Assembly: GCA_040393065.1 (NCBI GenBank)
Contig: JBEBUW010000129.1
Span: forward strand, 1-11,612
DNA: 11,612 nt
Reading direction: 5' to 3'
DNA from: JACCWM01 sp040393065
GTDB taxonomy: Bacteria; Myxococcota_A; Bradymonadia; Bradymonadales; Bradymonadaceae
Shown here: one piece after another, positions 1 to 7,166 of the stretch
How positions within the stretch are numbered: the first letter of the stretch is position 1
Layout of the letters: every line of letters begins with the position of its first letter
Program-made: the position numbers and the translations under genes
The notes under the pieces: model-generated
The model's input: the letters and a program-made list of their open reading frames with translations, nothing else
Databases searched by the model: none
What the model was told of the DNA's origin: nothing

Positions 1-888
1 CACCCGACCGACGAACGCGTGCTCTTCGCCATTCCCTGGGGCGATCAGACCTATCTCGGAACCACCGACACCGACTACAAAGGCGATCCCGCTGCCGCCA
101 TCGCAACCCGCGCCGACGTCGACTACCTGCTCAGCGCCGCCGCCGCTTATTTCCCCGGCTGCGAACTCACCCACGACGACATCATCGCCACCTGGGCAGG
201 CCTGCGCCCCCTCATGAGCGAAAACAGCAACGGACGCGACGATCTCTCCGAATCCGCCGTCAGCCGCGAACACCAGATCATCGTTTCCTCCGACGGCCTG
301 ATCACCATCGCCGGCGGCAAACTCACCACCTACCGCCGCATGTCCGCCGAAGTCGTCGATACCGCCGTCAAATTCCTGCGCCTGACCGGCAATCTGAAAA
401 TCTCCCTCAAAGCCGCGCACACCGAATCCACGCCCCTGCCCGGCGCCGTCGGCTGGCCCGAAGACGACAACCTCACCGCAACCATCGCCAAAGTCATCGA
501 AGCCTCCGGCAATCACCTCTCCGAAACCTCCGCCCGCCACCTCGTCTTCACCTACGGCATGCGCAGCCTCAAACTCGCCAAAATCATCGCCAACACCCCC
601 GCGCTGGCCGAACCCATCATCCCCGGACGCCCCGAAGTCATGGCCCAGATCGACTGGGCCGTCGAACAAGAAATGTGCGTAACCCTCACCGATATGCTCA
701 TCCAGCGCACCCAGATTTTCTACCGCGACGCCAACCAGGGACTCGGCGCCACCGACCGCGTCGCCGACCGCCTGGCCGAACTCCTCGGCTGGGACGAAGC
801 CACCCGCCTCCACAACATCCAGCAATACCAACACGACGTTGCCCTCTCCCGCCACTGGCGCTCAGAATCCCCCACCGAACCCGCCTGA
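1..888 (+). CDS. glpD: Aerobic glycerol-3-phosphate dehydrogenase, C-terminal part (5' end outside window)
   Basis: The reading frame is open from base 1, so the gene starts upstream; the GTG at 19 is internal. GlpD is a membrane-associated FAD enzyme that oxidises sn-glycerol 3-phosphate to dihydroxyacetone phosphate and passes electrons to quinone. The visible 295 residues carry family hallmarks in order: FAIPWG and GTTDTDY (about residues 9-26), WAGLRPL (about 64-70), SREH (about 88) and AGGKLTTYR (about 103-111) from the FAD-dependent oxidoreductase domain, then the C-terminal helical domain (DAO_C type) with FTYGMRS and a segment around DMLIQRTQIFYRD. Family members are usually 500-560 residues, so about 200-260 N-terminal residues, including the dinucleotide-binding GxGxxG, lie outside the window. 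Composition is GC-rich. A large palindrome begins 20 bases after the stop and may end transcription. The identification is secure; the orientation towards the next gene is convergent. Confidence 0.95.
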   Translation, partial: HPTDERVLFAIPWGDQTYLGTTDTDYKGDPAAAIATRADVDYLLSAAAAYFPGCELTHDDIIATWAGLRPLMSENSNGRDDLSESAVSREHQIIVSSDGLITIAGGKLTTYRRMSAEVVDTAVKFLRLTGNLKISLKAAHTESTPLPGAVGWPEDDNLTATIAKVIEASGNHLSETSARHLVFTYGMRSLKLAKIIANTPALAEPIIPGRPEVMAQIDWAVEQEMCVTLTDMLIQRTQIFYRDANQGLGATDRVADRLAELLGWDEATRLHNIQQYQHDVALSRHWRSESPTEPA

Positions 889-907
889 TGTACGCCCTCC
901 TTACACA

Positions 908-966
908 TCGACCTCCCCGATTTCCTCAAATTTGAGAAAATCAGGGGGGTCGAGTGACATTTTTTT
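908..966 (+). terminator. 46-bp near-perfect palindrome followed by T7, probable glpD terminator
   Basis: Bases 908-930 and 931-953 are inverted copies: 20 of 23 positions match when one arm is reverse-complemented, and there is no spacer. One of the three mismatches would be a G-U pair in RNA. Seven T residues (960-966) follow the stem base after six bases. It lies 20 bases after the glpD stop, so a rho-independent terminator is the simplest reading. The gap before the T-run is longer than usual. The right arm is also the start of the first 42-bp tandem unit, so the palindrome may belong to the repeat family rather than having arisen as a terminator. Confidence 0.55.
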
Positions 967-1098
967 ACCAATTTTGAGCAATTTAGGGGGGTCGAGTGAG
1001 AACTTTTCACCAATTTTGAGCAATTTAGGGGGGTCGAGTGAGAACTTTCCACCAATTTTGAGCAATTTGAGGGAGTCGAGTGAGAACTTTTCACCAAA
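931..1098. repeat. Four tandem 42-bp units
   Basis: Units start at 931, 973, 1015 and 1057. Each begins TTTGAG, contains a G-run followed by GTCGAGTGA (starting at 949, 991, 1033 and 1075, exactly 42 bases apart) and ends in a T-run with ACCAA. Units 2 and 3 differ by a single visible base; unit 1 diverges in the middle (AAAATC; ACATTTTTTT), and unit 4 has GAGGGAG in place of the G6 run. The period equals 14 codons, so frames stay open on both strands, but no start signal or recognisable protein supports coding. It fills most of the gap between the convergent glpD and pentapeptide genes. No function is assigned. Confidence 0.9.
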
Positions 1099-1107
1099 TC
1101 TGGTGAA
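1092..1107. other. Small perfect hairpin after the pentapeptide gene stop
   Basis: TCACCA-AATC-TGGTGA is a perfect 6-bp stem with a 4-base loop. It lies 6 bases beyond the stop of the minus-strand pentapeptide gene and overlaps the end of the last 42-bp unit. No T-run follows in either direction, so it is not a convincing terminator by itself. Confidence 0.4.
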
Positions 1108-1113
1108 TCCGCG

Positions 1114-1947
1114 TCACTCCACTGCCTCCGCAGGCTTTTCCGCGGCCCGCGCCTTCAACCCGAGATGCCCCGCACATGACTTGTTTGCATTTTTTTCACT
1201 CTGCGTGCCATCCGGGCAAATCGTGTGATGCCAGTTCACATCCTTCACATTCGCTCCAGCCAGATTTGCCCCCGTCATATCCGCATACGCAAACGAAGCC
1301 CCCTCCAAATTCGCGCCTTTCAGGTTTGTTTGCTTCAGAGCAGAACCACTGAAAGTCAACATACTCAAATCCGCGCCAGCCAGATTCAAGCCACTCAGGT
1401 TGCTTAAAGAACTACCTTGTTCGAGCTTCTTTTGTAATTCTTGGACACTCAGTTTTTCTTTGCTGTAATCTTTGACATGCGTTGATTTGCCTTTTGCATA
1501 ACGGTTTAACGCTAAATAACTCTCAGCAACCGCATCGAAGTTTTCGGTAAACGCTACACTCCAGTCCACAAAGCGGCCGTCCTCAAAAGCAATAAACTGA
1601 GGAGGTGCCATCCCATTTTTTATACGAGGAATCACCCGCATCGCCAGCGCTATATCTGTTTCATCAGCGATTCCAAAATAAAATATCTGATCCTGCAAAT
1701 TGTTTTCAGTTACATATTTTTCCAGCAATTTCACCTGAGACACTGTATTTTCACACACCGCAACAACCATAAAGACCGTAAATTTTTCATTCGCTGCGAT
1801 CTTGCTGTCAAATATCTCCGGTGTGAGAACCCGTAATTTCGTTGACTTCACAGGCTGCGGTGCTTCCAAGGGCGTTTCCGCCATCGCATCCGTGCTAGTC
1901 CAAAGAAACGCCATCAAGACAACCATCCAACGCACATTCATAGCCAT
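1114..1947 (-). CDS. Exported thioredoxin-like/pentapeptide-repeat protein
   Basis: The 277-residue product starts at ATG 1947, chosen because AGGAGAGG lies six bases upstream; the in-frame GTG at 1953 overlaps that Shine-Dalgarno sequence. Residues 1-23 form a Sec signal peptide, with likely cleavage after AMA. Residues about 37-150 look like a thioredoxin fold: a beta segment VFMVVAV, then CENT where a CxxC would be, and a cis-Pro-like APPQFIAFEDGRFV. The second active-site cysteine is missing, so redox activity is unlikely. About 11 pentapeptides follow (about 183-237; NLKGA, NLEGA, DMTGA, NLAGA), forming a right-handed beta-helix, then a cysteine-containing cap (ICPDGT...SCAGHL) and a charged Ala/Glu tail. 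The cap resembles the CPDGT...C...GHL tail of many pentapeptide proteins. Base composition is much lower in GC than glpD. It is convergent to glpD and divergent from the lamin-tail lipoprotein. The domain reading is firm for the pentapeptides and inferred for the thioredoxin-like part; function is unknown. Confidence 0.85.
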   Translation of the reverse strand: MAMNVRWMVVLMAFLWTSTDAMAETPLEAPQPVKSTKLRVLTPEIFDSKIAANEKFTVFMVVAVCENTVSQVKLLEKYVTENNLQDQIFYFGIADETDIALAMRVIPRIKNGMAPPQFIAFEDGRFVDWSVAFTENFDAVAESYLALNRYAKGKSTHVKDYSKEKLSVQELQKKLEQGSSLSNLSGLNLAGADLSMLTFSGSALKQTNLKGANLEGASFAYADMTGANLAGANVKDVNWHHTICPDGTQSEKNANKSCAGHLGLKARAAEKPAEAVE

Positions 1948-1952
1948 CGTCA

Positions 1953-1961
1953 CCCTCTCCT
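1953..1961 (-). promoter_or_regulatory. Ribosome binding site of the pentapeptide gene
   Basis: On the minus strand this reads AGGAGAGGG, a strong Shine-Dalgarno match. It sits six bases before ATG 1947 and overlaps the alternative GTG at 1953, which decides the start. Confidence 0.75.
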
Positions 1962-2337
1962 AATAGTTCGTACTTTGCTCAAGACCATGCGAGGCTATCA
2001 GCTACACTTCATAATAACTACTATCCATCCATTCCCCCCTCTCGACCCCCGACCGAGCCCCTAAATACTCTCCGCCCATCCTCTCGACCCGAAATTCGCA
2101 CGGTTTACGCGCCTCCCGCACCTTGCCTGGCTTTCGATTTCGCTCAGAGCCGGTCTACGCCCGTATTTCACGGCCATCCGACCCTAACCATTTGAATTCC
2201 ATTGCCATTTTAGTCAGTCTTACGCGAAGGCGGGATTATTCTGCACCGCACTTTACATCTATTCATGGCTAAGGTAGGCCATGTCCGACAGTCTGCTTCA
2301 ATATTTGAAACCACAATTCGGCACTTTCATTTGATTA

Positions 2338-2342
2338 CGGAG
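2338..2342 (+). promoter_or_regulatory. Ribosome binding site deciding the lipoprotein start
   Basis: CGGAG lies six bases before ATG 2349. It supports this start over the in-frame ATG at 2265, which has no Shine-Dalgarno sequence. Confidence 0.65.
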
Positions 2343-2348
2343 TATTTC

Positions 2349-4127
2349 ATGAAAAAGTTTCAGAAAAGCTCGCTCTTGATTGTTTTAGCTATGGCCTTCG
2401 TGCTTAGCGCCTGCGGCACCGATGATCCGGACAGCAACAACAACAATAACAACAATGGCAACAACGACATCACCGACGTCGGCGAAGACACCTCGCAGGG
2501 TGAAGATACTTCCGAAGGCGAGGACGTTGATCCCGGCGACGATGAAGACGTTGATCCCGGCGACGATGAAGATGTTGATCCCGGTGACGATGAAGACGTC
2601 GATCCCGGTGACGATGAAGATGTCGATCCCGGTGACGATGAAGATGTCGATCCCGGCGACGATGAAGACGTTGATCCCGGCGACAGCTATCCGCCCAACG
2701 CTGCGGATTCCGCGCTGATCGAAGAACTGCTCGAAGACCGCGATGCAACCCCGTCGTTCTCGGGCGTTCTCGTCACCTTTACCAAGCCCACCTTTGGTAA
2801 CGACCGCGCCGGATTCTTCATCCAGGCCGAGAAACAGGGCCCCGCAGCCTTCGTAGAAGTGGATCCCGAAAGCTTCGATCCGCCTATCCAGGCCGGAAAC
2901 GTCGTCGCTTTTGATGTCGTCGCCCTCAAAGCCGAAAACCAGTCGTTTGGACGCCTTGAAATCGCAGAAATCGACAACCTCGAAATCCTCGGCGATTACA
3001 ACGACCTGCCCTCGTTCATTCAGGACATCAACAACGTCGCTTCTGCTAACGTGCTCTTCGTTGACTACTCGCTCGAAATCGTCTCCGGCGAGTTCACCGT
3101 CACCGGCCCGGTTCGCGGTGGTGGCACCGGCTTTGTGTCCTACCCGGTAACCACCGAAGGACTCGCCGCAGGCGAAAACCTCGTGATCCGCGTGCCGCAA
3201 GCGCTCGGCGACAGCCTGGCTCTGCGCGAAGGCTGCAACGTAAGTCTTTTTGGCACCCCGCTCTGGAGCCACAACCGCGCTCCCCAGGTTTCCGCCTGGA
3301 GCGAGTTCGATCTCCAGCTCAGCGAATGCGACATGACCGTCGTCACCGCGCAGGCAACGTCTTCCACCACGGTTGACATCACCTTCAGCCGCGCCATCAA
3401 CCCGGCAACGCTTCTGGCCGACGGCTCGCAGTTCGTCAGCGTGGGCGATGACGAAGATTTCGTAGTCGGCGCCGTCCTCAGCTCGGAAAAAGTTGTTACG
3501 CTGACCACCAAAGAACAAACCGCGGATGCCGACTACGGCCTCATCATCGCCAACACCCTGGGTGATACCCTGGGCGGAGCACTCGAAGGCGGCGCGTCCG
3601 CAGAATTCAAGGGCTTCAACGACGCCGTGCAGGCACCCACGGCTGCTGGTCAGGTTGTCTTCACCGAAGTCATGGCCCGCTCCCAGAGCGGCGACGATCC
3701 AGGCGAGTACATCGAAATCTACAATCCCTCGGCCACCCAGTCCTATGATCTGAATGGTTGTGTGCTGGCCAAGCAGATCAAGACTAATAATCCGATCAAA
3801 GAAGACATTACGTCGTCTCTCGTCATCGCTCCTGGCCAGTACCTTGTCTTTGCCAAAGAGTCCGGCCAGCTGGGTGCAAAAACCGAGGATGCGATCTTCA
3901 ATCTCGGTGGACTGGGTAATAATGCGGACAACACCCTCATCCTTAGCTGCAATGATGTGGAAATTAACACCTACAAATACCCCAGCCCCACACTTGGCCA
4001 ATCCATCCAGAAAAGCCCGAGCAGTGACACGTGGTGTGTAACCCCGAAAGAGGACGACACCTACGAATACGTCACCGGTAAATTCGGCACTCCGGGCGAA
4101 GCCAACTTCGAGTGCCCCAACCCCTGA
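2349..4127 (+). CDS. Lamin-tail-domain lipoprotein with DVDPGDDE repeat linker
   Basis: The product is 592 residues. Residues 1-22 are a lipoprotein signal peptide with lipobox LSAC (Cys22). A low-complexity stalk follows: seven Asn (30-36), Asp/Glu-rich sequence, and DVDPGD(DE) repeated seven times (59-112). Residues about 130-225 (SGVLVTFTKPTF..., FFIQ) resemble the OB-like domain found in secreted nucleases and adhesins. Residues about 330-430 (TSSTTVDITFSRAINP...) look like an SbsA/Big_5 Ig-like domain. Residues about 435-592 are a lamin-tail domain: VVFTEVMARS, GEYIEIYNPS, YDLNGCVLA, LVIAPGQYLVFA and the terminal GTPGEANFECP. Such lamin-tail proteins are known mostly from outer-membrane or secreted proteins of environmental bacteria and are thought to mediate binding. 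The probable location is the outer membrane, with the acidic stalk holding the domains away from it. mogA begins 13 bases after the stop, so co-transcription is possible. The lipoprotein and lamin-tail calls are firm; the OB and Ig calls are weaker. Partner and substrate are unknown. Confidence 0.88.
   Translation: MKKFQKSSLLIVLAMAFVLSACGTDDPDSNNNNNNNGNNDITDVGEDTSQGEDTSEGEDVDPGDDEDVDPGDDEDVDPGDDEDVDPGDDEDVDPGDDEDVDPGDDEDVDPGDSYPPNAADSALIEELLEDRDATPSFSGVLVTFTKPTFGNDRAGFFIQAEKQGPAAFVEVDPESFDPPIQAGNVVAFDVVALKAENQSFGRLEIAEIDNLEILGDYNDLPSFIQDINNVASANVLFVDYSLEIVSGEFTVTGPVRGGGTGFVSYPVTTEGLAAGENLVIRVPQALGDSLALREGCNVSLFGTPLWSHNRAPQVSAWSEFDLQLSECDMTVVTAQATSSTTVDITFSRAINPATLLADGSQFVSVGDDEDFVVGAVLSSEKVVTLTTKEQTADADYGLIIANTLGDTLGGALEGGASAEFKGFNDAVQAPTAAGQVVFTEVMARSQSGDDPGEYIEIYNPSATQSYDLNGCVLAKQIKTNNPIKEDITSSLVIAPGQYLVFAKESGQLGAKTEDAIFNLGGLGNNADNTLILSCNDVEINTYKYPSPTLGQSIQKSPSSDTWCVTPKEDDTYEYVTGKFGTPGEANFECPNP
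2523..2684 (+). repeat. 24-bp in-frame tandem repeat (DVDPGDDE), 6.75 copies
   Basis: Units start at 2523, 2547, 2571, 2595, 2619, 2643 and 2667; the last stops after DVDPGD. All encode the same octapeptide, while the DNA copies differ only at synonymous third positions (GAC/GAT, GTT/GTC, GGC/GGT). The first two units are identical in DNA. Copy-number change would alter linker length without breaking the frame. Confidence 0.95.
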
Positions 4128-4140
4128 GTGAATTCAAACT

Positions 4141-4677
4141 ATGACGGACACACTCAAAATAGGCGTTGTAACCATCAGTGACCGGGCGTTTCGCGGCGAG
4201 TACGAAGACCTGGCCGGCCCGGCCATTGAGAACTGGTTGCAAGCCGCGCTCTCCACTCCCTGGGAGAGCGAAGGACGCATCGTTCCCGACGAGCAGCACA
4301 TGATCAGCGAGGTCTTGTGCGAGCTCGTCGACCTGGCCGGCTGCCAGCTCGTGTTCACCACGGGCGGCACCGGTCCCACCCGCCGCGACGTCACCCCGGA
4401 AGCCACGCTTGCCGTGGCCGATAAGGAACTCCCCGGTTTTGGCGAGCAAATGCGGGCGATCAGTTTGAAGTATGTGCCGACGGCGATTTTGTCGCGACAA
4501 ACCGCCGTCATCCGGGGCGATTCCCTGATCGTGAATCTGCCCGGAAGCCCGCGCTCGATTCAGGAAATTCTGGACGAGCTGTTCCCGGCCATTCCTTATT
4601 GTATCGAGCTGTTGAACGGACCGTTCGTCGATACAAAACCCGAGATCGTGAAGGCGTTTCGGCCTCAGAAAAAATAA
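4141..4677 (+). CDS. mogA: Molybdopterin adenylyltransferase
   Basis: The 178-residue product adenylylates molybdopterin, giving the activated form needed for molybdate insertion in molybdenum cofactor synthesis; it is cytoplasmic and normally trimeric. It follows the E. coli MogA pattern: ISDRA (12-16), VPDEQ (48-52), TTGGTGP (73-79), RRDVTPEATLAVAD (81-94), PGFGEQMR, TAILSRQ (114-120) and NLPGSP (132-137). Asp50 and Asp83 correspond to the two aspartates regarded as important in E. coli MogA (Asp49/Asp82). It is slightly shorter than the E. coli protein (about 195) because a loop before IPYCIELLNGPFVD is reduced. The MogA-like length and motifs fit this better than MoaB, but the two families are close. 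No good Shine-Dalgarno sequence is visible before ATG 4141 (GAGTGA, 10 bases upstream, is weak). The TAA stop overlaps the ATG of the helicase gene. No other molybdenum cofactor gene is in the window. Confidence 0.93.
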   Translation: MTDTLKIGVVTISDRAFRGEYEDLAGPAIENWLQAALSTPWESEGRIVPDEQHMISEVLCELVDLAGCQLVFTTGGTGPTRRDVTPEATLAVADKELPGFGEQMRAISLKYVPTAILSRQTAVIRGDSLIVNLPGSPRSIQEILDELFPAIPYCIELLNGPFVDTKPEIVKAFRPQKK

Positions 4678-7166
4678 TGACCCACGAAACAACCCGGCCC
4701 GGCCAGGCCGAGCTGCGCCAGTTCATCAAGGGCTGGCAGGCCGGCCGCGGCCAGGGCAAGTATTTGACCGGTATCGAACACATACCGCCACGCCCGGCCA
4801 GCTTCGGCCCCTTTCCCGAAAAACTTGATCCGCGTCTGCAAGACATGCTGCGCGCACGCGGCTTTTCCAGCCTGTACACGCATCAGTCGCAGGCGATTTC
4901 GCACGCGCTGGGCGGCCGCCACACGGTGGTTGTCACGCCCACCGCCAGCGGCAAAAGTCTGTGCTACAACCTGCCTGTGCTCGACGCGTTGTTTCGCGGC
5001 AAAAGCGCGCTGTATTTGTTCCCGACCAAGGCGCTCAGCCAGGATCAGTGCGCCGAACTCAATACTTTGATCAAGCGCACGCCCGGCTCCGACGCGTCCT
5101 GGGAAGCCCAGGTTTATGACGGCGACACGCCCTCGGACGTGCGCCGCCGCATCCGCCAGCACGGCCGCCTGATCATCACCAATCCGGACATGCTCCACAG
5201 CGCGCTCTTGCCGCATCACGACAAATGGGCCGCGTTCTTTCGCAATCTGGATTACATCGTCATCGACGAGCTGCACACCTATCGCGGCGTTTTCGGCAGC
5301 CATTTTGCCAACGTTCTTCGGCGCTTGCTGCGAATCGCCGCCCATTACGGCGTCCGACCGACGATCGTCGCGACCAGCGCCACCATCGCGAACCCCGGCG
5401 AGCTGGCGCAAAACCTGACGGGCCTGCCGTTTGAGGTCGTCGATCAGAGTGGCGCGCCGTCCGGTGAGCGTTATTTGTGTTTTTTGAATCCGCCGATTGT
5501 GGATGTGGAGAAAATGCGTCGCAAAGGCGCGCTGTCCGTGGCCGGCAGCATTGCGCGCGACGTGCTCAAACAGGGCTCGGGCACGATTGTGTTTGCGCGC
5601 AGCCGCCAGTCGGTCGAAGTGCTCGTGCACAAACTCAAGGACCGCCTGCGGCGCGACCGCGAGGCCGGAGATCTGGCTGACCGCGTTTCCAGCTACCGGG
5701 GCGGCTATTTGCCGGAGCTGCGCCGCTCGATCGAAAAAGGCCTGCGCGAAGGCTATGTAAAAGGCGTGATTTCCACGAACGCGCTGGAGCTCGGCATCGA
5801 CATCGGCGGCCTCGACGTGTGTTTGCTGGCCGGCTATCCGGGCACGATTGCCTCGACCTGGCAGCAGGTCGGGCGCGCCGGGCGTGCCGGCCTTCGCAAC
5901 AACACGAGCCTTGCCGTCCTGATCGCGAGCGACGATCCGATCGACCAGTTTATTATCAATCACCCCGAATATTTCCTTGGCCAATCCCCCGAAGAAGCGC
6001 GCATCGATCCGGCGAACCTGCTGATCGCCGTCGAACACCTAAAATGCGCCTGCTTTGAGCTGCCCTGGCGCGACGGCGAAGCGTTCGGCGCGCTTTCGGC
6101 CAGCGACACGACCGAGGCGCTGGAATTTCTGGCCAGTGAAATGGGCATCGTGCAGCGCACCGGCCAGCGCTGGAGCTGGTGCGCCGATACGTATCCGGCC
6201 GCCGAAGTGAACCTGCGCAACATCGCCGAAGAAAACTTTGTCGTCATCGACATAACCGCCAGCACGCCCAATGTGCTGGCCGAAGTCGATTTCGACAGCG
6301 CCCACCTCACGATTTATCCGAACGCCGTCTACCAGGTTTCCGGCGAGCCTTATCGGGTGGAACGGCTGGACTACGACGCGCGACGCGCCTACGTCCGCCG
6401 CAGCAACGACGGCTACTACACGACCGCCATGCACTACTCGGCCGTGCAAATGCTCGACGTCTTCCGCGAGCGAACGGTCCGGTCTGCCAACATCGGTTTT
6501 GGCGAAGTCTGCGTCACGCAACGTTTTGTGGGCTACAAAAAAATCAAATTCGGAACTGGCGAAAACGTCGGCTACGGCGAACTGCACCTTCCCGAACTCG
6601 ACCTACACACGATGGCCTACTGGCTGGAGTTGCCCACCGCCCACTTTGAACAACCGGTCTCCCGACAAATTGCCGACGAATGGCCGCGCGTCATCCACGG
6701 CCTGGGCAATGTTTTACTCACCGCCGCCAGCCTGAAACTCATGTGTGATCCGCGCGACTTGAAACTCGTCATCGGGTCCGTCTCCCAGGACCACTGGCTG
6801 AGCGAGGATTTCCAGGGCCTCACCATCCGCGACAGCGCCGGCACCGAACACAGCTTCGGCGCGCAACCCGTTGCCGCCACCACACCCAACGCGACCTCCA
6901 TCGCGACCGCTCACCACAGCATCCAATCCGAAACGGTCGGGCCCGTGCTCTTTGACCCACATATCTTCATTTACGATCGCTATCCCGGCGGCGTGGGTTT
7001 TGGTGAAGGTCTGTTCGACCACCACGAAGACTTCCTCGACATGGCCGCCTCGCTGGTCGCGGCCTGCCCCTGCGACCACGGCTGCCCGAGCTGCATCGGC
7101 CCGCCCGACCCGGCGCTACGTCCCCTCAAACACGACGTTGCCGAACTACTCGCCAGGTTGCGCTAA
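4677..7166 (+). CDS. mrfA: MrfA/YprA-type DExH helicase with C-terminal Zn-binding DUF1998 domain
   Basis: The 829-residue product starts at ATG 4677, sharing one base with the mogA TAA, which suggests translational coupling; an upstream frame start (4599) lies inside mogA. Superfamily 2 helicase motifs are present in order: TPTASGKS (87-94, Walker A), DELH (197-200, motif II), SAT (234-236, motif III), a C-terminal RecA lobe with NALELGIDIGGLD, and QQVGRAGRAG (396-405, motif VI). The C-terminal half carries the DUF1998/MrfA Zn-binding region, with YDRYPGG (766-772) and four cysteines C797, C799, C803 and C806 in the pattern CxCx3Cx2C. The family member from Bacillus subtilis is a 3'-5' helicase involved in nucleotide-excision-type repair of mitomycin C damage. 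This protein is a little longer than that one (749). All key motifs are intact, so activity is expected. The role in this organism is inferred from family. Confidence 0.92.
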   Translation: MTHETTRPGQAELRQFIKGWQAGRGQGKYLTGIEHIPPRPASFGPFPEKLDPRLQDMLRARGFSSLYTHQSQAISHALGGRHTVVVTPTASGKSLCYNLPVLDALFRGKSALYLFPTKALSQDQCAELNTLIKRTPGSDASWEAQVYDGDTPSDVRRRIRQHGRLIITNPDMLHSALLPHHDKWAAFFRNLDYIVIDELHTYRGVFGSHFANVLRRLLRIAAHYGVRPTIVATSATIANPGELAQNLTGLPFEVVDQSGAPSGERYLCFLNPPIVDVEKMRRKGALSVAGSIARDVLKQGSGTIVFARSRQSVEVLVHKLKDRLRRDREAGDLADRVSSYRGGYLPELRRSIEKGLREGYVKGVISTNALELGIDIGGLDVCLLAGYPGTIASTWQQVGRAGRAGLRNNTSLAVLIASDDPIDQFIINHPEYFLGQSPEEARIDPANLLIAVEHLKCACFELPWRDGEAFGALSASDTTEALEFLASEMGIVQRTGQRWSWCADTYPAAEVNLRNIAEENFVVIDITASTPNVLAEVDFDSAHLTIYPNAVYQVSGEPYRVERLDYDARRAYVRRSNDGYYTTAMHYSAVQMLDVFRERTVRSANIGFGEVCVTQRFVGYKKIKFGTGENVGYGELHLPELDLHTMAYWLELPTAHFEQPVSRQIADEWPRVIHGLGNVLLTAASLKLMCDPRDLKLVIGSVSQDHWLSEDFQGLTIRDSAGTEHSFGAQPVAATTPNATSIATAHHSIQSETVGPVLFDPHIFIYDRYPGGVGFGEGLFDHHEDFLDMAASLVAACPCDHGCPSCIGPPDPALRPLKHDVAELLARLR

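Larger units (their letters stand above)
1948..2348. other. Divergent intergenic region with degenerate repeat core
   Basis: About 400 bases lie between the divergent pentapeptide and lamin-tail genes, so both promoters should be here, but no convincing -35/-10 or sigma-54 pair was found. At 2041-2071 the sequence reads CTCGACCCCC, a 10-base interruption, then CTAAATACTC. This resembles the minus-strand version of the 42-bp units (CTCGACCCCCCTAAATTGCTC). A second CTCGACCC occurs at 2092-2099. An upstream in-frame ATG at 2265 has no ribosome binding site and would place 28 residues before the signal peptide. Confidence 0.5.

Noticed and set aside
944..1033. G-quadruplex from the repeated G-runs
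   Set aside because: G-runs are about 36 bases apart, too far for a stable intramolecular quadruplex.
931..1098. CRISPR array
   Set aside because: Units abut with no unique spacers between repeats, and no cas gene is nearby.
720..1228. Open frames on both strands across the 42-bp repeats encoding 14-residue repeats
   Set aside because: A 42-bp period keeps any stop-free frame open on either strand. The frames overlap glpD or the pentapeptide gene, and neither has a good start signal.
2265..2348. Upstream ATG extending the lamin-tail lipoprotein by 28 residues
   Set aside because: It lacks a Shine-Dalgarno sequence and would bury the signal peptide; ATG 2349 has CGGAG at six bases and an ideal lipoprotein signal.
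2385..4001. 538-codon open frame on the minus strand opposite the lamin-tail lipoprotein
   Set aside because: It is a codon-composition shadow of a GC-rich gene: no ribosome binding site, no recognisable domain, and low-complexity repeats that mirror the DVDPGDDE array. The plus strand has signal peptide, lipobox and domain evidence.
4599..4676. Upstream in-frame start for the helicase inside mogA
   Set aside because: The extension overlaps mogA by 79 bases in another frame, with no conserved sequence; the TAATG junction is the natural start.
4665..6038. 457-codon open frame on the minus strand opposite the helicase
   Set aside because: The plus strand carries all helicase motifs; the antisense translation shows Arg/Ala/Gln-rich composition typical of shadows.
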